Shown in pieces: positions 1 to 7,990 of a stretch of 42,559 nucleotides of DNA. A program made the position numbers and the translations under genes. The first letter of the stretch is position 1, and every line of letters begins with the position of its first letter. The notes under the pieces were generated by a model that saw only the letters and a list, made by a program, of their open reading frames with translations, was not told where the DNA came from and made no database searches. Source of the stretch: Clostridiaceae bacterium DTU059 (GTDB taxonomy: Bacteria; Bacillota; Clostridia; DSM-8532); assembly GCA_001512555.1 (NCBI GenBank), contig LFSK01000058.1, positions 31,059-73,617 of the forward strand, written 5' to 3'.

Positions 1-85
1 CTTTTTATAACCAAAACCAAGTAAAGAGTTCCTAAACACTTTTTCTTTTATTATCCTGCGTAGTATAATACAATACGGTTGAGAC

Positions 86-1475
86 ATGAAAGAAGGTGGT
101 TTTGTGCAGGAGAAAAGGGAGACTTTTAAATCGCGGATTGGTTTTATCCTGATATCTGCTGGCTGTGCCATAGGGCTGGGAAATGTTTGGCGTTTCCCAT
201 ATATTACAGGTGCCTATGGTGGAGGAATATTTGTCATTATATACCTGATATTCCTTCTGATTTTTGGTTTACCCATCATGGTAATGGAGTTTTCAGTGGG
301 ACGGGCCAGCCAAAAAAGTGTTGCCAAATCCTTTGATGTATTGGAGCCAAAGGGGAGCAAGTGGCACCTTTTCAAGTGGTTCGCCATGGCCGGCAATTAT
401 TTGTTGATGATGTTTTACACCACCATATCGGGCTGGATGCTGGCCTACCTCTTTTATATGATAAGGGGTGATTTTACAGGGGCATCACCATCAAAAATAG
501 AAGAGATCTTTGGCGGACTTACTTCAGACGCTGGTGCAAGCGTACTATGGATGGTAGTTATATGCATACTGGGTTTCCTGGTTTGCTCGTTAGGATTACG
601 AAGAGGCGTTGAAAGAATAACCAAGGTGATGATGTCCTGTCTGTTTATTATCATGGTCGCACTGGCCATTCGTTCCCTGACGCTGCCCAATGCAAGAGAA
701 GGACTTGCTTTTTATCTCCCCCAACCTTGATAATTTTGTTAATAACGGCATCTGGACAACGGTTTATGCTGCCATGGGGCAGGCCTTTTTCACGCTGAGC
801 CTTGGCATGGGCAGTATGGCCATATTTGGGAGCTATATTTCCAAAGAGCGCAGCCTGCTGGGTGAAAGTATCAGCATTACAGTCCTGGACACCTTTGTTG
901 CCATCACAGCAGGACTGATCATTTTTCCTGCATGCTTCTCTTTCGGAGTAAATCCCGGAAGCGGTCCAAGCCTGGTATTCCTCACACTGCCCAATATTTT
1001 CAATTCCATGCCCTTAGGACAACTGTGGGGAGTTTTCTTCTATATATTCATGGTTTTTGCCGCATTATCCACGGTGATTGCGGTGTTTGAGAATATTATT
1101 TCATTTGCCATTGACCTGTTTGGATGCTCAAGAAAAAAATCTGTGCTGGTCAATGCTATACTGGTCATTATTCTCTCTCTGCCATGCGCCCTTGGCTTTA
1201 ATCTTTGGAGTGGTTTTGCGCCTATGGGAGAAGGCTCTACCATTTTAGACCTGGAGGATTTTATTGTCAGCAATAATATCCTGCCTCTAGGCTCTCTGAT
1301 TTATGTTCTGTTTTGTGTCAGTCGCTATGGATGGGGATGGAAGAACTTTATAGGTGAAGCCAACAGCGGAGTAGGAGCTAAACTACCGCAAAAAACAAGG
1401 TTTTACCTTACCTGGATCCTGCCGGTTCTCATATTCTTAGTCTTCATTTTCGGGTATATCGAAAAATTCAGTTAA
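86..1475 (+). pseudogene. NSS-family sodium-dependent transporter, interrupted by one frameshift
   Basis: This is a neurotransmitter:sodium symporter family protein, which would move an amino acid or amine with Na+ across the membrane. The first part has the family hallmark near residue 25 (GCAIGLGNVWRFPY) and runs in one frame to a stop at 728-730. The rest continues in the +1 frame from about 720 to 1475 (IWTTVYAAMGQAFFTLSLG is typical NSS TM6), so together they make one full-length protein of about 460 residues. The break lies in 709-722, which holds a T5 and a C5 run; one extra base or two missing bases would explain it. A -10 box TATAAT at 64-69 puts the transcript start near 76. The ATG at 86 has no Shine-Dalgarno, while GTG 104 follows AGAAGGTGG (91-99) and is probably the real start. 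The gene stands alone. It is either a true pseudogene or a sequencing error in a homopolymer. Confidence 0.85.
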
Positions 1476-1513
1476 CCACAAGATTTGGTGAGTTATAATC
1501 ACGTCAGGCATAG

Positions 1514-1546
1514 AAGGACGCAGGGGAATCTCTCTCCCGCGTCCTT
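1514..1546. terminator. hairpin between convergent genes
   Basis: AAGGACGC (1514-1521) pairs perfectly with GCGTCCTT (1539-1546), and a partial GGGA/TCCC inner stem extends it. It sits between the convergent transporter and PepSY genes and could stop both. There is no strong U tract on either side, so it is a likely but not classical terminator. Confidence 0.5.
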
Positions 1547-1550
1547 AAAT

Positions 1551-1814
1551 TTAAAACCGATCATCTTCTCTTTCAATCTTTAGTATTTGCCCGTCTGCGG
1601 CATTAACATGGACTTCATATATGCCTGTTAGCGTGCGTATATCAATCTCATAAACCAGTACGCCGTTTTCATAATCTAGTTCAACTTTTATTACCTGCCC
1701 GGGAACACGTTGCAATGCAATTTGAATGGCTGCCTCGCTGTTAATTCGGTTGCTCCTCCAGTATCCATCCCAAATGCTGTAATACGGATCACTGTTGTAA
1801 AAACTATTAAACAT
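1551..1814 (-). CDS. small PepSY-domain protein
   Basis: This is an 87-residue protein made almost wholly of one PepSY domain: SEAAIQIALQRVPGQVIKVEL, then YEIDI and a closing DGQILKIERE. PepSY domains are found as inhibitory or regulatory modules of peptidases and in cell-envelope proteins; this protein's own role is unknown. The start is set by GGGAGG, 8 nt upstream of the ATG at 1814; the in-frame ATG six codons earlier lacks a ribosome binding site and was not used. Unlike most PepSY proteins it has no signal peptide or membrane segment. Its N-terminus is short and rich in Tyr, Trp and Asn. It converges on the transporter gene and diverges from the acyltransferase. Confidence 0.75.
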   Translation of the reverse strand: MFNSFYNSDPYYSIWDGYWRSNRINSEAAIQIALQRVPGQVIKVELDYENGVLVYEIDIRTLTGIYEVHVNAADGQILKIEREDDRF

Positions 1815-1963
1815 GAACACGATGCCTCCCAATATGAACTCACGTTATCATAATATTTATGGATGTCCAATGTGTTACAGACATGCAGGTAACCCGGTTC
1901 ACCACAGCTATAGAGAAGGGGCTGCGAGAGTCCGGGAGTTTATAAATAATGGACTTGTTCTGC

Positions 1964-1992
1964 TTTCAATACTTTTAAGTTATTGCTATAAT
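1964..1992 (+). promoter_or_regulatory. extended -10 promoter for the acyltransferase gene
   Basis: TGCTATAAT (1984-1992) is a perfect extended -10 element. TTTCAA at 1964-1969 is a partial -35 box with 17-bp spacing. The predicted start, near 2000, leaves a leader of about 50 nt. The rest of 1815-2040 shows no gene with a ribosome binding site. Confidence 0.6.
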
Positions 1993-2051
1993 ATTAGGTT
2001 GTAGGGAGCGTATTATCACAACGCTATAGCTTAGTTATATATGAGGTAGTA

Positions 2052-2756
2052 ATGAGAATTATACAGGTGCTGGCACCAATTATAAACATCCTTCCGGAAA
2101 GAACCATTCGATATATTGCCAAAAAAGCTGCCCAAAGCCTTCTTCAGAAATATGCAAAGATAGAGGTAACGGGAGAAGAAATCCTGCTTGAGAGGGTGGG
2201 CAAACCAACAATATTTATCGCAAATCATTTGAGTAATATGGATGGCATTGTTCTCAACAAGGTACTTGAAAAGAATAATGTCACCTTCATGGCGGGTATA
2301 AAGCTGAAAGCAAATCCATTTACATCAATATTCCTGAAAACAGTTAAGTACATTCCCATAAATCCGAATTCGGCTGACAGAAAACCAATCAAAAAGGCAT
2401 TGAATGTATTAAGTACGGGGGAGTCAATTTTGATATTCCCTGAGGGAACAAGAAGCAGGACTGGTTCCATGATAAAGGGCAAAAAGGGGTTTCTGCTATT
2501 AGCAAGGCTTTCTAAAGCCGATATTGTTCCAATAGCCCTTGAGGGAACAGAACGCTTGATGCCTATCAACAAGAATGACATGGGCAGGGAAACTCCCCAT
2601 CATGCTACAGTGAGAGTAAAGATAGGACGGCCTTTTAAGATAGAAGAAAGGAATCATAAAGGCGCCAATTCGGATGAAGAATGCTTATATAGCGCAATGC
2701 GAAAAATTGCAGAAATGCTGGAACCCGAATATCAGGGAGTATATAGAGTTGATTAA
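2052..2756 (+). CDS. plsC: 1-acyl-sn-glycerol-3-phosphate acyltransferase (PlsC family)
   Basis: This 234-residue PlsC-type acyltransferase would transfer an acyl group to lysophosphatidic acid to make phosphatidic acid at the cytoplasmic face of the membrane. It carries the catalytic H-x4-D motif (NHLSNMDG, about residues 58-65) and the substrate-binding motif FPEGTRSRTG (about 133-142), in the usual order and spacing. Length is normal for the family. The ATG follows GAGGTAG at 2042-2048. It is the first gene in its direction and has its own extended -10 promoter upstream. DUF368, also an envelope-lipid gene, lies downstream behind a separate promoter. Which acyl acceptor it prefers cannot be told from sequence, as LPLAT paralogues share these motifs. 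Confidence 0.88.
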   Translation: MRIIQVLAPIINILPERTIRYIAKKAAQSLLQKYAKIEVTGEEILLERVGKPTIFIANHLSNMDGIVLNKVLEKNNVTFMAGIKLKANPFTSIFLKTVKYIPINPNSADRKPIKKALNVLSTGESILIFPEGTRSRTGSMIKGKKGFLLLARLSKADIVPIALEGTERLMPINKNDMGRETPHHATVRVKIGRPFKIEERNHKGANSDEECLYSAMRKIAEMLEPEYQGVYRVD

Positions 2757-2780
2757 CCCCATGTCCCCTGAAATGGGAAA

Positions 2781-2809
2781 TTTACATATCTAATGCATGA
2801 TGCTATAAT
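2781..2809 (+). promoter_or_regulatory. sigma-A promoter for DUF368 gene
   Basis: TTTACA (2781-2786) and TATAAT (2804-2809) are spaced by 17 bp, and the -10 has the TGn extension (TGCTATAAT). The predicted start is near 2816. This makes a GTG start at 2818 nearly leaderless and favours the ATG at 2863. Confidence 0.75.
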
Positions 2810-2830
2810 CTTCGTCAGTGGGTATAAAGC

Positions 2831-2865
2831 GGAGGGAGGAACACACCTTAACGGGTGTAACCATG
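2831..2865 (+). promoter_or_regulatory. Shine-Dalgarno separated from start codon by a hairpin
   Basis: A strong GGAGGGAGG (2831-2839) lies 23 nt before the ATG at 2863, too far for normal use. The space holds ACACC (2843-2847) and GGTGT (2854-2858), which pair around a TTAACG loop. Folding this stem brings the effective spacing to about 7 nt. No in-frame start codon lies at normal distance from the Shine-Dalgarno. Confidence 0.5.
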
Positions 2866-3726
2866 CAGATGAGAAACAAATTAAAGGATAATCTGGCAAT
2901 AGTATTAAAAGGATATGTCATTGGCTCATCCATGAGCGTTCCCGGTGTGAGCGGCGGTACTATGGCCATTCTGTTAGGTATTTATGACAGGCTTATCAGT
3001 ACAATCAGTAATTTTTTTAAGGACATAAAAGGTAATCTGTTATTTCTAATAAAGTTCTGTATTGGAGCCGGAGCCGGTATCTGCTCCCTTTCATTTTTAA
3101 TAAAGTGGATGCTGGAAAAATTTCCAGTGCCTGTATCGGTGTTTTTTCTGGGTGCGGTAGTCGGTGGCATACCCGCGCTTTATAAAAAAATTAAGGGATC
3201 CCCTCTAAGGATATCCTCAGGCATTTATTTTCTGCTGGGTCTTCTTATCGTGTTGTCCATCGGCTTTATTCCGGCAGGAAGCATCAATATAGGCTTCGGT
3301 TCAGGGGCTGTTCAATACCTGATGCTGCTTATCACAGGTATTGTCATTGCTCTGGCTTTGGTGCTTCCGGGTATCAGCACCTCCCATATGCTACTGGTGC
3401 TTGGTATGTATGATGCCATGCTTACGGCGATAACAGAGTTTGATATTGTTTACATCGGGGTAATTGGAATTGCAACGTTAATCGGTATTTTTCTTATTAC
3501 AAAACCAATTGAATGGATCCTAAACGCATACCCCCATCAGACCTATTGTATGATCATAGGGTTTGTACTTGGCTCCACAGCTGAGATTTTCAGGGACAAA
3601 ATTTTGCCTGCAATCCCCGAAAGTGCGGCTTCGCTTTGGTGGATTGGGACTGGCATAATGTCCATAGCTTCTTTTGTCTTAGGCTTCATGGCTATTAAAG
3701 CTCTGTCGAGATTTCAGAATGACTGA
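2863..3726 (+). CDS. DUF368 membrane protein (undecaprenyl-phosphate translocase family, PopT-like)
   Basis: This is a 287-residue polytopic membrane protein of the DUF368 family. The signature PGVSGGTMAILLGIYDRLI lies near the N-terminus and a second, related PGISTSHMLLVLGMYD lies mid-protein, as expected for the family's internal repeat. About eight hydrophobic segments are visible. DUF368 proteins have been linked to recycling of undecaprenyl phosphate, the lipid carrier of cell-wall synthesis, to the inner leaflet; that function is taken from relatives. The longest open frame starts at GTG 2818, but that codon sits on the predicted transcription start and has no ribosome binding site. I prefer ATG 2863 with the hairpin-spaced Shine-Dalgarno. 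The preceding gene, plsC, also concerns membrane lipids but has its own promoter. Confidence 0.85.
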   Translation: MQMRNKLKDNLAIVLKGYVIGSSMSVPGVSGGTMAILLGIYDRLISTISNFFKDIKGNLLFLIKFCIGAGAGICSLSFLIKWMLEKFPVPVSVFFLGAVVGGIPALYKKIKGSPLRISSGIYFLLGLLIVLSIGFIPAGSINIGFGSGAVQYLMLLITGIVIALALVLPGISTSHMLLVLGMYDAMLTAITEFDIVYIGVIGIATLIGIFLITKPIEWILNAYPHQTYCMIIGFVLGSTAEIFRDKILPAIPESAASLWWIGTGIMSIASFVLGFMAIKALSRFQND

Positions 3727-3781
3727 CAGGGTGTATTTTTAATTATTGGCTTTTCTTTATCAGTCTCTTTGTAGCTAGTGG

Positions 3782-3822
3782 CTATGTGTTCTACATAGTC
3801 ATTATTCTTATTTGGGTATAAT
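3782..3822 (+). promoter_or_regulatory. weak promoter region with dyad, upstream of yyaL
   Basis: TATAAT at 3817-3822 is a good -10 box with no clear -35. Just upstream, CTATGT (3782-3787) and ACATAG (3793-3798) form a 6-bp dyad that could be an operator or the end of the DUF368 transcript. Confidence 0.35.
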
Positions 3823-3854
3823 ACGTTATATCTTTATTTCAGGGCGGTGAAACC

Positions 3855-5897
3855 ATGCGGAATTCAGAAAGAGTCCCCAACAGATTAGCAAAAGAAAAAT
3901 CGCCTTATTTACTCCAGCACGCCTATAACCCCGTGGACTGGTACCCCTGGGGGGAAGAAGCATTCCAAAAGGCCAAAGCTGAGGACAAACCTGTTTTCCT
4001 GTCAATAGGATACTCCACCTGTCACTGGTGCCACGTGATGGAGAGGGAAAGCTTTGAGGACGAGGAAGTAGCTGAGCTTCTCAACAGGTATTATGTGAGC
4101 ATAAAGGTTGATCGTGAGGAAAGGCCGGATATCGACAGTATCTATATGTCGGTCTGCCAGGCTATGACGGGGCACGGCGGGTGGCCGCTTACAGTATTTA
4201 TGACTCCTGATGCAAAGCCCTTCTACGCCGGAACATATTTCCCCAAAAAAGACAGATTGGGTATGCCCGGTCTTATGACACTCCTGAAAAGGGTGCATGT
4301 GCTGTGGAGGGACAGGAGGGAGGAGCTGACCGACAGCACGGAGAAGATTGTTGAGGCTATGCAGGAAAGGATTAGCGAGACCATAAGCATGGATCATGAT
4401 GAGATGATTACCAAGGCCTATGAAGTCCTTCGCATGAGTTTTGACAATGCGTACGGCGGTTTTGGAAGCTCCCCGAAATTTCCTACCCCCCATAACCTGA
4501 TTTTTCTCCTTCGTTACTGGTATACCTATAATGACAGCATGGCTCTTTCAATGGCTGAAAAGACGCTGGATGCCATGTATCGGGGCGGGATATTTGACCA
4601 TATCGGCTTTGGATTCTCCCGCTATTCAACAGACAGCAAATGGCTGGTGCCCCATTTCGAAAAGATGCTCTATGACAATGCGCTTTTGGCTATAGCATAT
4701 CTTGAGGCCTACAAGGCTACAGGAAATGAGAGATATGCCCATGTGGCAAAACAGGTTTTTACTTATGTTTTAAGGGACATGACCTCTCCGGAGGGGGCAT
4801 TCTACTCCGCAGAGGATGCCGACTCGGAAGGGGAAGAGGGAAAGTTCTATTTATGGACCCTTGATGAGGTCAGATCGGTTCTTGGCGACAAGGATGGTGA
4901 ACGCTTTGCCAGGCTTTTCGATATCACCGACAGAGGCAATTTTGAAGGAAAGAATATACCAAACAGGACAACGATCCAGGCTTCCGAGTCTGATAACGAA
5001 TTTATTGAAACATGCAGGGAGCGGCTGTTCCAGCACAGGGAGCAAAGACCGCATCCATTTAAGGATGACAAGATCCTGACTTCATGGAATGGTCTTATGA
5101 TGGCGGCTCTGGCCATGGGAGGAAGGCTCCTTGGGGATAGACAGTATACTGAGGCTGCAGAGAGAGCCTGTCATTTTATACTGGAGAAAATGGTGAGGGA
5201 TGACGGGCGGCTTCTTACTGCCTACCGGGAAGGTTCGGCAAATATTACTGCTTTTGCGGATGACTACGCATTTTTTATCTGGGGTCTTCTGGAGCTTTAT
5301 GAAACTACCTATAAACCTGAGTACCTGAAAAAAGCCCTGGAGCTGAACGGGGATTTGCTGAAGCTGTTCTGGGACGGGAAGGAAGACGGACTGTTTTTAT
5401 ATGGAAATGATGCTGAACAATTGATCATGCGGCCGAAGGAAGTATATGACGGGGCTATTCCCTCTGCCAATTCTGTGGCAGCTCTTAACTTTCTGAGGCT
5501 GTCCCATCTGACAGGAAGGGCTGATCTTTCTGATCTCGCCCAGAAGCTATTTACGGCATTCAATCCGGATGTCTCCTTTTCACCCCATTCCCACACACTA
5601 TTTCTGTCAGCCCTTATCTTTTATATATCAAAGCCAAAGGAAGTCATCATCACAGCGGGTACTGAGACCGATGATTTACGAAGGATGCTCCGGATACTTC
5701 ACACAAGTCCGGATCCATTTATCAACAGCATCCTGTATACCAATGAACACAGGGAATTGGCCAGCATCATCCCCGCTATTGGTGAGTACCAGGCCATCGA
5801 TGGAAAACCAACAGCCTATATCTGCGAGGATTTCTCATGCCAGCCGCCGATTACCGATTTAAAGGAGTTTGAAAAGAATATAAAAAAGAGCCGCTAG
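3855..5897 (+). CDS. yyaL: thioredoxin-domain protein YyaL (DUF255 / spermatogenesis-associated protein 20 family)
   Basis: This 680-residue protein has the two-part layout of the family. An N-terminal thioredoxin-like domain (about residues 1-165) opens with [20 protein letters not shown] and carries the C-x2-C motif CHWC (about 56-59). It is followed by a long (alpha/alpha) barrel like that of glycosidases and epimerases ([35 protein letters not shown]). Length matches relatives. The biochemical role is not established in bacteria; a redox or sugar-related function is only inferred from the folds. The ATG has an AGGGCGGTG ribosome binding site. It is a single-gene unit, convergent with the gerQ-cwlJ operon, and its last codons also serve as the minus-strand terminator region. 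Confidence 0.92.
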   Translation: MRNSERVPNRLAKEKSPYLLQHAYNPVDWYPWGEEAFQKAKAEDKPVFLSIGYSTCHWCHVMERESFEDEEVAELLNRYYVSIKVDREERPDIDSIYMSVCQAMTGHGGWPLTVFMTPDAKPFYAGTYFPKKDRLGMPGLMTLLKRVHVLWRDRREELTDSTEKIVEAMQERISETISMDHDEMITKAYEVLRMSFDNAYGGFGSSPKFPTPHNLIFLLRYWYTYNDSMALSMAEKTLDAMYRGGIFDHIGFGFSRYSTDSKWLVPHFEKMLYDNALLAIAYLEAYKATGNERYAHVAKQVFTYVLRDMTSPEGAFYSAEDADSEGEEGKFYLWTLDEVRSVLGDKDGERFARLFDITDRGNFEGKNIPNRTTIQASESDNEFIETCRERLFQHREQRPHPFKDDKILTSWNGLMMAALAMGGRLLGDRQYTEAAERACHFILEKMVRDDGRLLTAYREGSANITAFADDYAFFIWGLLELYETTYKPEYLKKALELNGDLLKLFWDGKEDGLFLYGNDAEQLIMRPKEVYDGAIPSANSVAALNFLRLSHLTGRADLSDLAQKLFTAFNPDVSFSPHSHTLFLSALIFYISKPKEVIITAGTETDDLRRMLRILHTSPDPFINSILYTNEHRELASIIPAIGEYQAIDGKPTAYICEDFSCQPPITDLKEFEKNIKKSR

Positions 5898-5902
5898 GGC
5901 TC
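5882..5902 (-). terminator. minus-strand terminator of cwlJ-gerQ, overlapping the yyaL end
   Basis: Read on the minus strand, GAGCC and GGCTC pair around a 5-nt loop and are followed by six Ts (5887-5882). The stem is short (5 bp) but GC rich. It overlaps the last codons of yyaL and would end the gerQ transcript. Confidence 0.5.
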
Positions 5903-5956
5903 CAGGAGTCATGTTTGTGGGCTGTAAAGCCAAAGGTCAGCCCGTAGGGTGAAGGC

Positions 5957-6631
5957 TCAGTAATAAACCTTGACAAATTTAATGGAGAAGAAGTCACATA
6001 TAAGAATATCGTCTGTCTCTACCTCATTGATAACAATATAGTTGGCTCCCACAGCCAGAAGAATACCGGTTCTGTCAGTGAAGGTGTTGGTTCCTATCAG
6101 GAATTCCACCGTGACCTTCCTGCCTATCATGGTTCTTAAAAAACCATTAATATAGAGAGTGCTTTCGGTTGTAACCGGTATGGGCTGGTTGAAGGGGGTA
6201 AGGGGTGCCAAACCTGTTGCTCCACCGGCAGGCATACCTGTAGGCATTCCCCGCATGGTCTGAGCAGAGGGCAGGCCCGCCAAAGGCGCACCTGTTGCAG
6301 GAAAACCCGTTCCGGGCATGCCTGTGGGAAGGCTTGTTAACGGGGCGGCACCGGCGAGACAACCCATACCCTGCATGCCTGCAGAAGATAAACCTGCGGC
6401 TGTGTAGCCTGATGGAGGATATACCTCCGCTCTGCCTGCCATATCAGGCATGGCGGGATCCATGGCGCCCATGGCAGTAGAATAGCCGCCTACTGACGGC
6501 GTATAGGGCATCTGATTGTTTGATGTTTCCATGGGCGGCGGCGGAAGCTTTTCCCGCTTCTGCTTCATATGGCTCGGCGGATCGTAGGGATTCAATCGGG
6601 GCGTTTTAGCATCAAGGTTACTATTGTCCAT
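5957..6631 (-). CDS. gerQ: spore coat protein GerQ-like
   Basis: This 224-residue protein has a low-complexity Gly, Met, Pro, Ala and Thr-rich N-terminal part (about residues 20-145). The compact C-terminal domain (about 150-224) includes STLYINGFLRTMIGRKVTVE, GILLAVGANYIVINE and FFSIKFVKVYY. The C-terminal pattern resembles GerQ, whose family reads 'YIENILRLNKGK...GRDHIIISDP...LDYVTF'. In Bacillus GerQ is a coat protein, cross-linked by transglutaminase, that is needed for CwlJ to localise and act in germination. The next gene upstream in the operon is indeed a CwlJ-type hydrolase, 23 nt away, which strongly supports the call. AAAGGAGA lies 8 nt before the ATG. The long Met/Gly/Pro-rich extension is unusual compared with Bacillus GerQ and may serve in coat assembly. 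Confidence 0.75.
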   Translation of the reverse strand: MDNSNLDAKTPRLNPYDPPSHMKQKREKLPPPPMETSNNQMPYTPSVGGYSTAMGAMDPAMPDMAGRAEVYPPSGYTAAGLSSAGMQGMGCLAGAAPLTSLPTGMPGTGFPATGAPLAGLPSAQTMRGMPTGMPAGGATGLAPLTPFNQPIPVTTESTLYINGFLRTMIGRKVTVEFLIGTNTFTDRTGILLAVGANYIVINEVETDDILICDFFSIKFVKVYY

Positions 6632-6654
6632 ACTGGATGTCTCCTTTCATGAAG

Positions 6655-7098
6655 TTATGTCTGTGCATATCTTTCTGTCGGGGTATAAAAGCAATGCTGC
6701 GCTATCCTGTTATGGATTACTCCCGTACCTGTTATAGGGAAGATGTCTGCGCAGGTTGGGCTAAAGGGGTTGTAGTACCAAAGACAATTGTCCACACCAA
6801 GCAGGACATTGCCTGCAAGAGCCCAGTCGGCTATCTCATAATGCAGTTCATCGGGACGCATATTAAAGATGTTTTGGGGATTGTACTGACCATAGACTTC
6901 TTCCATAACACATGTAAACTGCCTGGGCTGGAATATCACATTACGCAGGTCACCTTGGTTGACCCTCTGATATTCGCCATAGGGCACATGAACCCTGTTC
7001 ATGACAACCGAGGCAACAGCCCTCATACCGTTTAGTCCTTCGCCTTCTGCCTCGCATTTGATAAGCCGCGCAAAGAGTTCCCGGGTGGATAGAGGCAT
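6655..7098 (-). CDS. cwlJ: spore cortex-lytic cell wall hydrolase, CwlJ/SleB family
   Basis: This 147-residue protein is a single Hydrolase_2 domain (SleB/CwlJ). It begins RELFARLIKCEAEGEGLNGM with the catalytic Glu in CEAEGE, continues VASVVMNRV and ends with the conserved GNVLLGVDNCLWYYNP and GTGVIHNRIAQHCFY. There is no signal peptide and no peptidoglycan-binding domain, so it matches CwlJ (made in the mother cell and held in the coat) rather than SleB. It would degrade cortex peptidoglycan during germination. AGGTGAT lies about 6 nt before the ATG. It is the first gene of a two-gene operon with gerQ, as in Bacillus. A sporulation sigma factor probably drives it, but I could not pick a convincing sigma-E or sigma-K promoter. 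Confidence 0.88.
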   Translation of the reverse strand: MPLSTRELFARLIKCEAEGEGLNGMRAVASVVMNRVHVPYGEYQRVNQGDLRNVIFQPRQFTCVMEEVYGQYNPQNIFNMRPDELHYEIADWALAGNVLLGVDNCLWYYNPFSPTCADIFPITGTGVIHNRIAQHCFYTPTERYAQT

Positions 7099-7165
7099 TT
7101 ATATCACCTGTTTCCCAGCCTTGTTTCATCAGCCTGTCTGAATGTCACAATAGTATTATATTAAT

Positions 7166-7221
7166 GGGGGAGGTATTATGTGACGCATGGGGCAAGCCGG
7201 TCCAGGAAGGATGAGGCATAA
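7166..7221 (+). other. possible leader mini-ORF with strong Shine-Dalgarno
   Basis: GGGGGAGG (7166-7173) is followed 6 nt later by GTG 7180, which opens a 13-codon frame (MTHGASRSRKDEA) ending at TAA 7219-7221. In another frame the same site reads AUG-UGA, a start directly followed by a stop (7178-7183). The downstream gene starts about 40 nt later. This may be a leader peptide, or a fossil ribosome binding site. Confidence 0.3.
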
Positions 7222-7257
7222 ATCGGCTGCTTAGCAATAGATTATTGTGAAGGAACA

Positions 7258-7875
7258 ATGGTGGTCGGAATGGTTTTCTCATACAACCCCAAAATTGGGA
7301 CAGCATATGCCAGAGCCTATGCCCTTTATGACCGGGTGCCACAGCAGAACCGGCTGTTTTTCTACAGCATGGGAAATGACTGCGCCAATTTTATAAGCCA
7401 GTGTGTATGGGCTGGGTATGGAGGTTGGATAGAAGGGATGGATACAAATACTGTTGATGCCAACCGTCAAAGAATTAAAAGCCATATCCGTATGGCGCCC
7501 TTCATATGGTACGGATCTGCGGATTTCAGCGGTTCAAACAAATGGTGCAGGGTAGTGGAGTTCCATACCTATGCACTGTCTGATAAGAGTTTTGGACCGC
7601 AGGCCATGAAAATAGCCGAAGGAGACTGGAAAAGCATTTCACCCGGCATAATTCGGGAGGGAGATGTAATTCAATTGGTTGTTCAGTCCTACATACCCGG
7701 CCAGTACGGCCACAGCCTATATGTGACTAAAGGCGGGCGAGCATGGCATGATATTCTCATCTGTTGCCACAGTTATGACAGGTTGGACGTACCCTTGAGT
7801 TCATTTGTCATGCTGGCGGATCAGTATCCCCGGCTGCGCGTAATGCGGTTTGTAAGCTCAAGATTTTATAAATGA
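7258..7875 (+). CDS. putative amidase-domain (Amidase_6) cysteine hydrolase
   Basis: This protein of about 205 residues begins YNPKIGTAYARAYALYDRVP and has the motif GNDCANFISQCVWAGYGGW, where the Cys is the likely nucleophile. A later YGHSLYVT supplies the His, and CHSYDR a candidate acid. This is the Amidase_6 (PF12671) pattern, NlpC/CHAP-like folds often found on secreted cell-wall or spore proteins of Firmicutes. No signal peptide is visible, so it may act in the cytoplasm or the spore mother cell. It diverges from cwlJ-gerQ, which fits a spore-related role (inference). AAGGA (7250-7254) serves ATG 7258, GTG 7261 or ATG 7270; the spacing favours 7261, but the choice is uncertain. The substrate is unknown. 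Confidence 0.72.
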   Translation: MVVGMVFSYNPKIGTAYARAYALYDRVPQQNRLFFYSMGNDCANFISQCVWAGYGGWIEGMDTNTVDANRQRIKSHIRMAPFIWYGSADFSGSNKWCRVVEFHTYALSDKSFGPQAMKIAEGDWKSISPGIIREGDVIQLVVQSYIPGQYGHSLYVTKGGRAWHDILICCHSYDRLDVPLSSFVMLADQYPRLRVMRFVSSRFYK

Positions 7876-7934
7876 CGTAATATTTAATATAAATATTCTA
7901 TTGTCATTTTCAAGAAAAGAATGATGGAATATGG

Positions 7935-7969
7935 TATAATATGAGAGACAAAAGAGCCTGCGCTCTTTT
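7935..7969 (+). promoter_or_regulatory. extended -10 promoter and 5'-end hairpin
   Basis: TGGTATAAT (7932-7940) is an extended -10 element with no clear -35. Immediately after the predicted start, AAAAGAGC (7950-7957) and GCTCTTTT (7962-7969) form a perfect 8-bp stem with a CTGC loop. The ribosome binding site of the next gene follows at about 7979. Confidence 0.5.
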
Positions 7970-7990
7970 ATCACTATCGGAGGTATCTGG

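Noticed and set aside
1813-2004. 63-codon plus-strand frame between PepSY and plsC
   Set aside because: It has no Shine-Dalgarno; the nearby CCTCCC is the reverse of the PepSY ribosome binding site. It shows no recognisable domain, although a shorter start at 1834 cannot be fully excluded.
2818-2862. GTG start for the DUF368 gene
   Set aside because: The codon falls on the predicted transcription start and has no ribosome binding site.
6637-7035. 132-codon frame on the plus strand
   Set aside because: It lies opposite cwlJ, which has clear catalytic motifs and synteny; this frame is its shadow.
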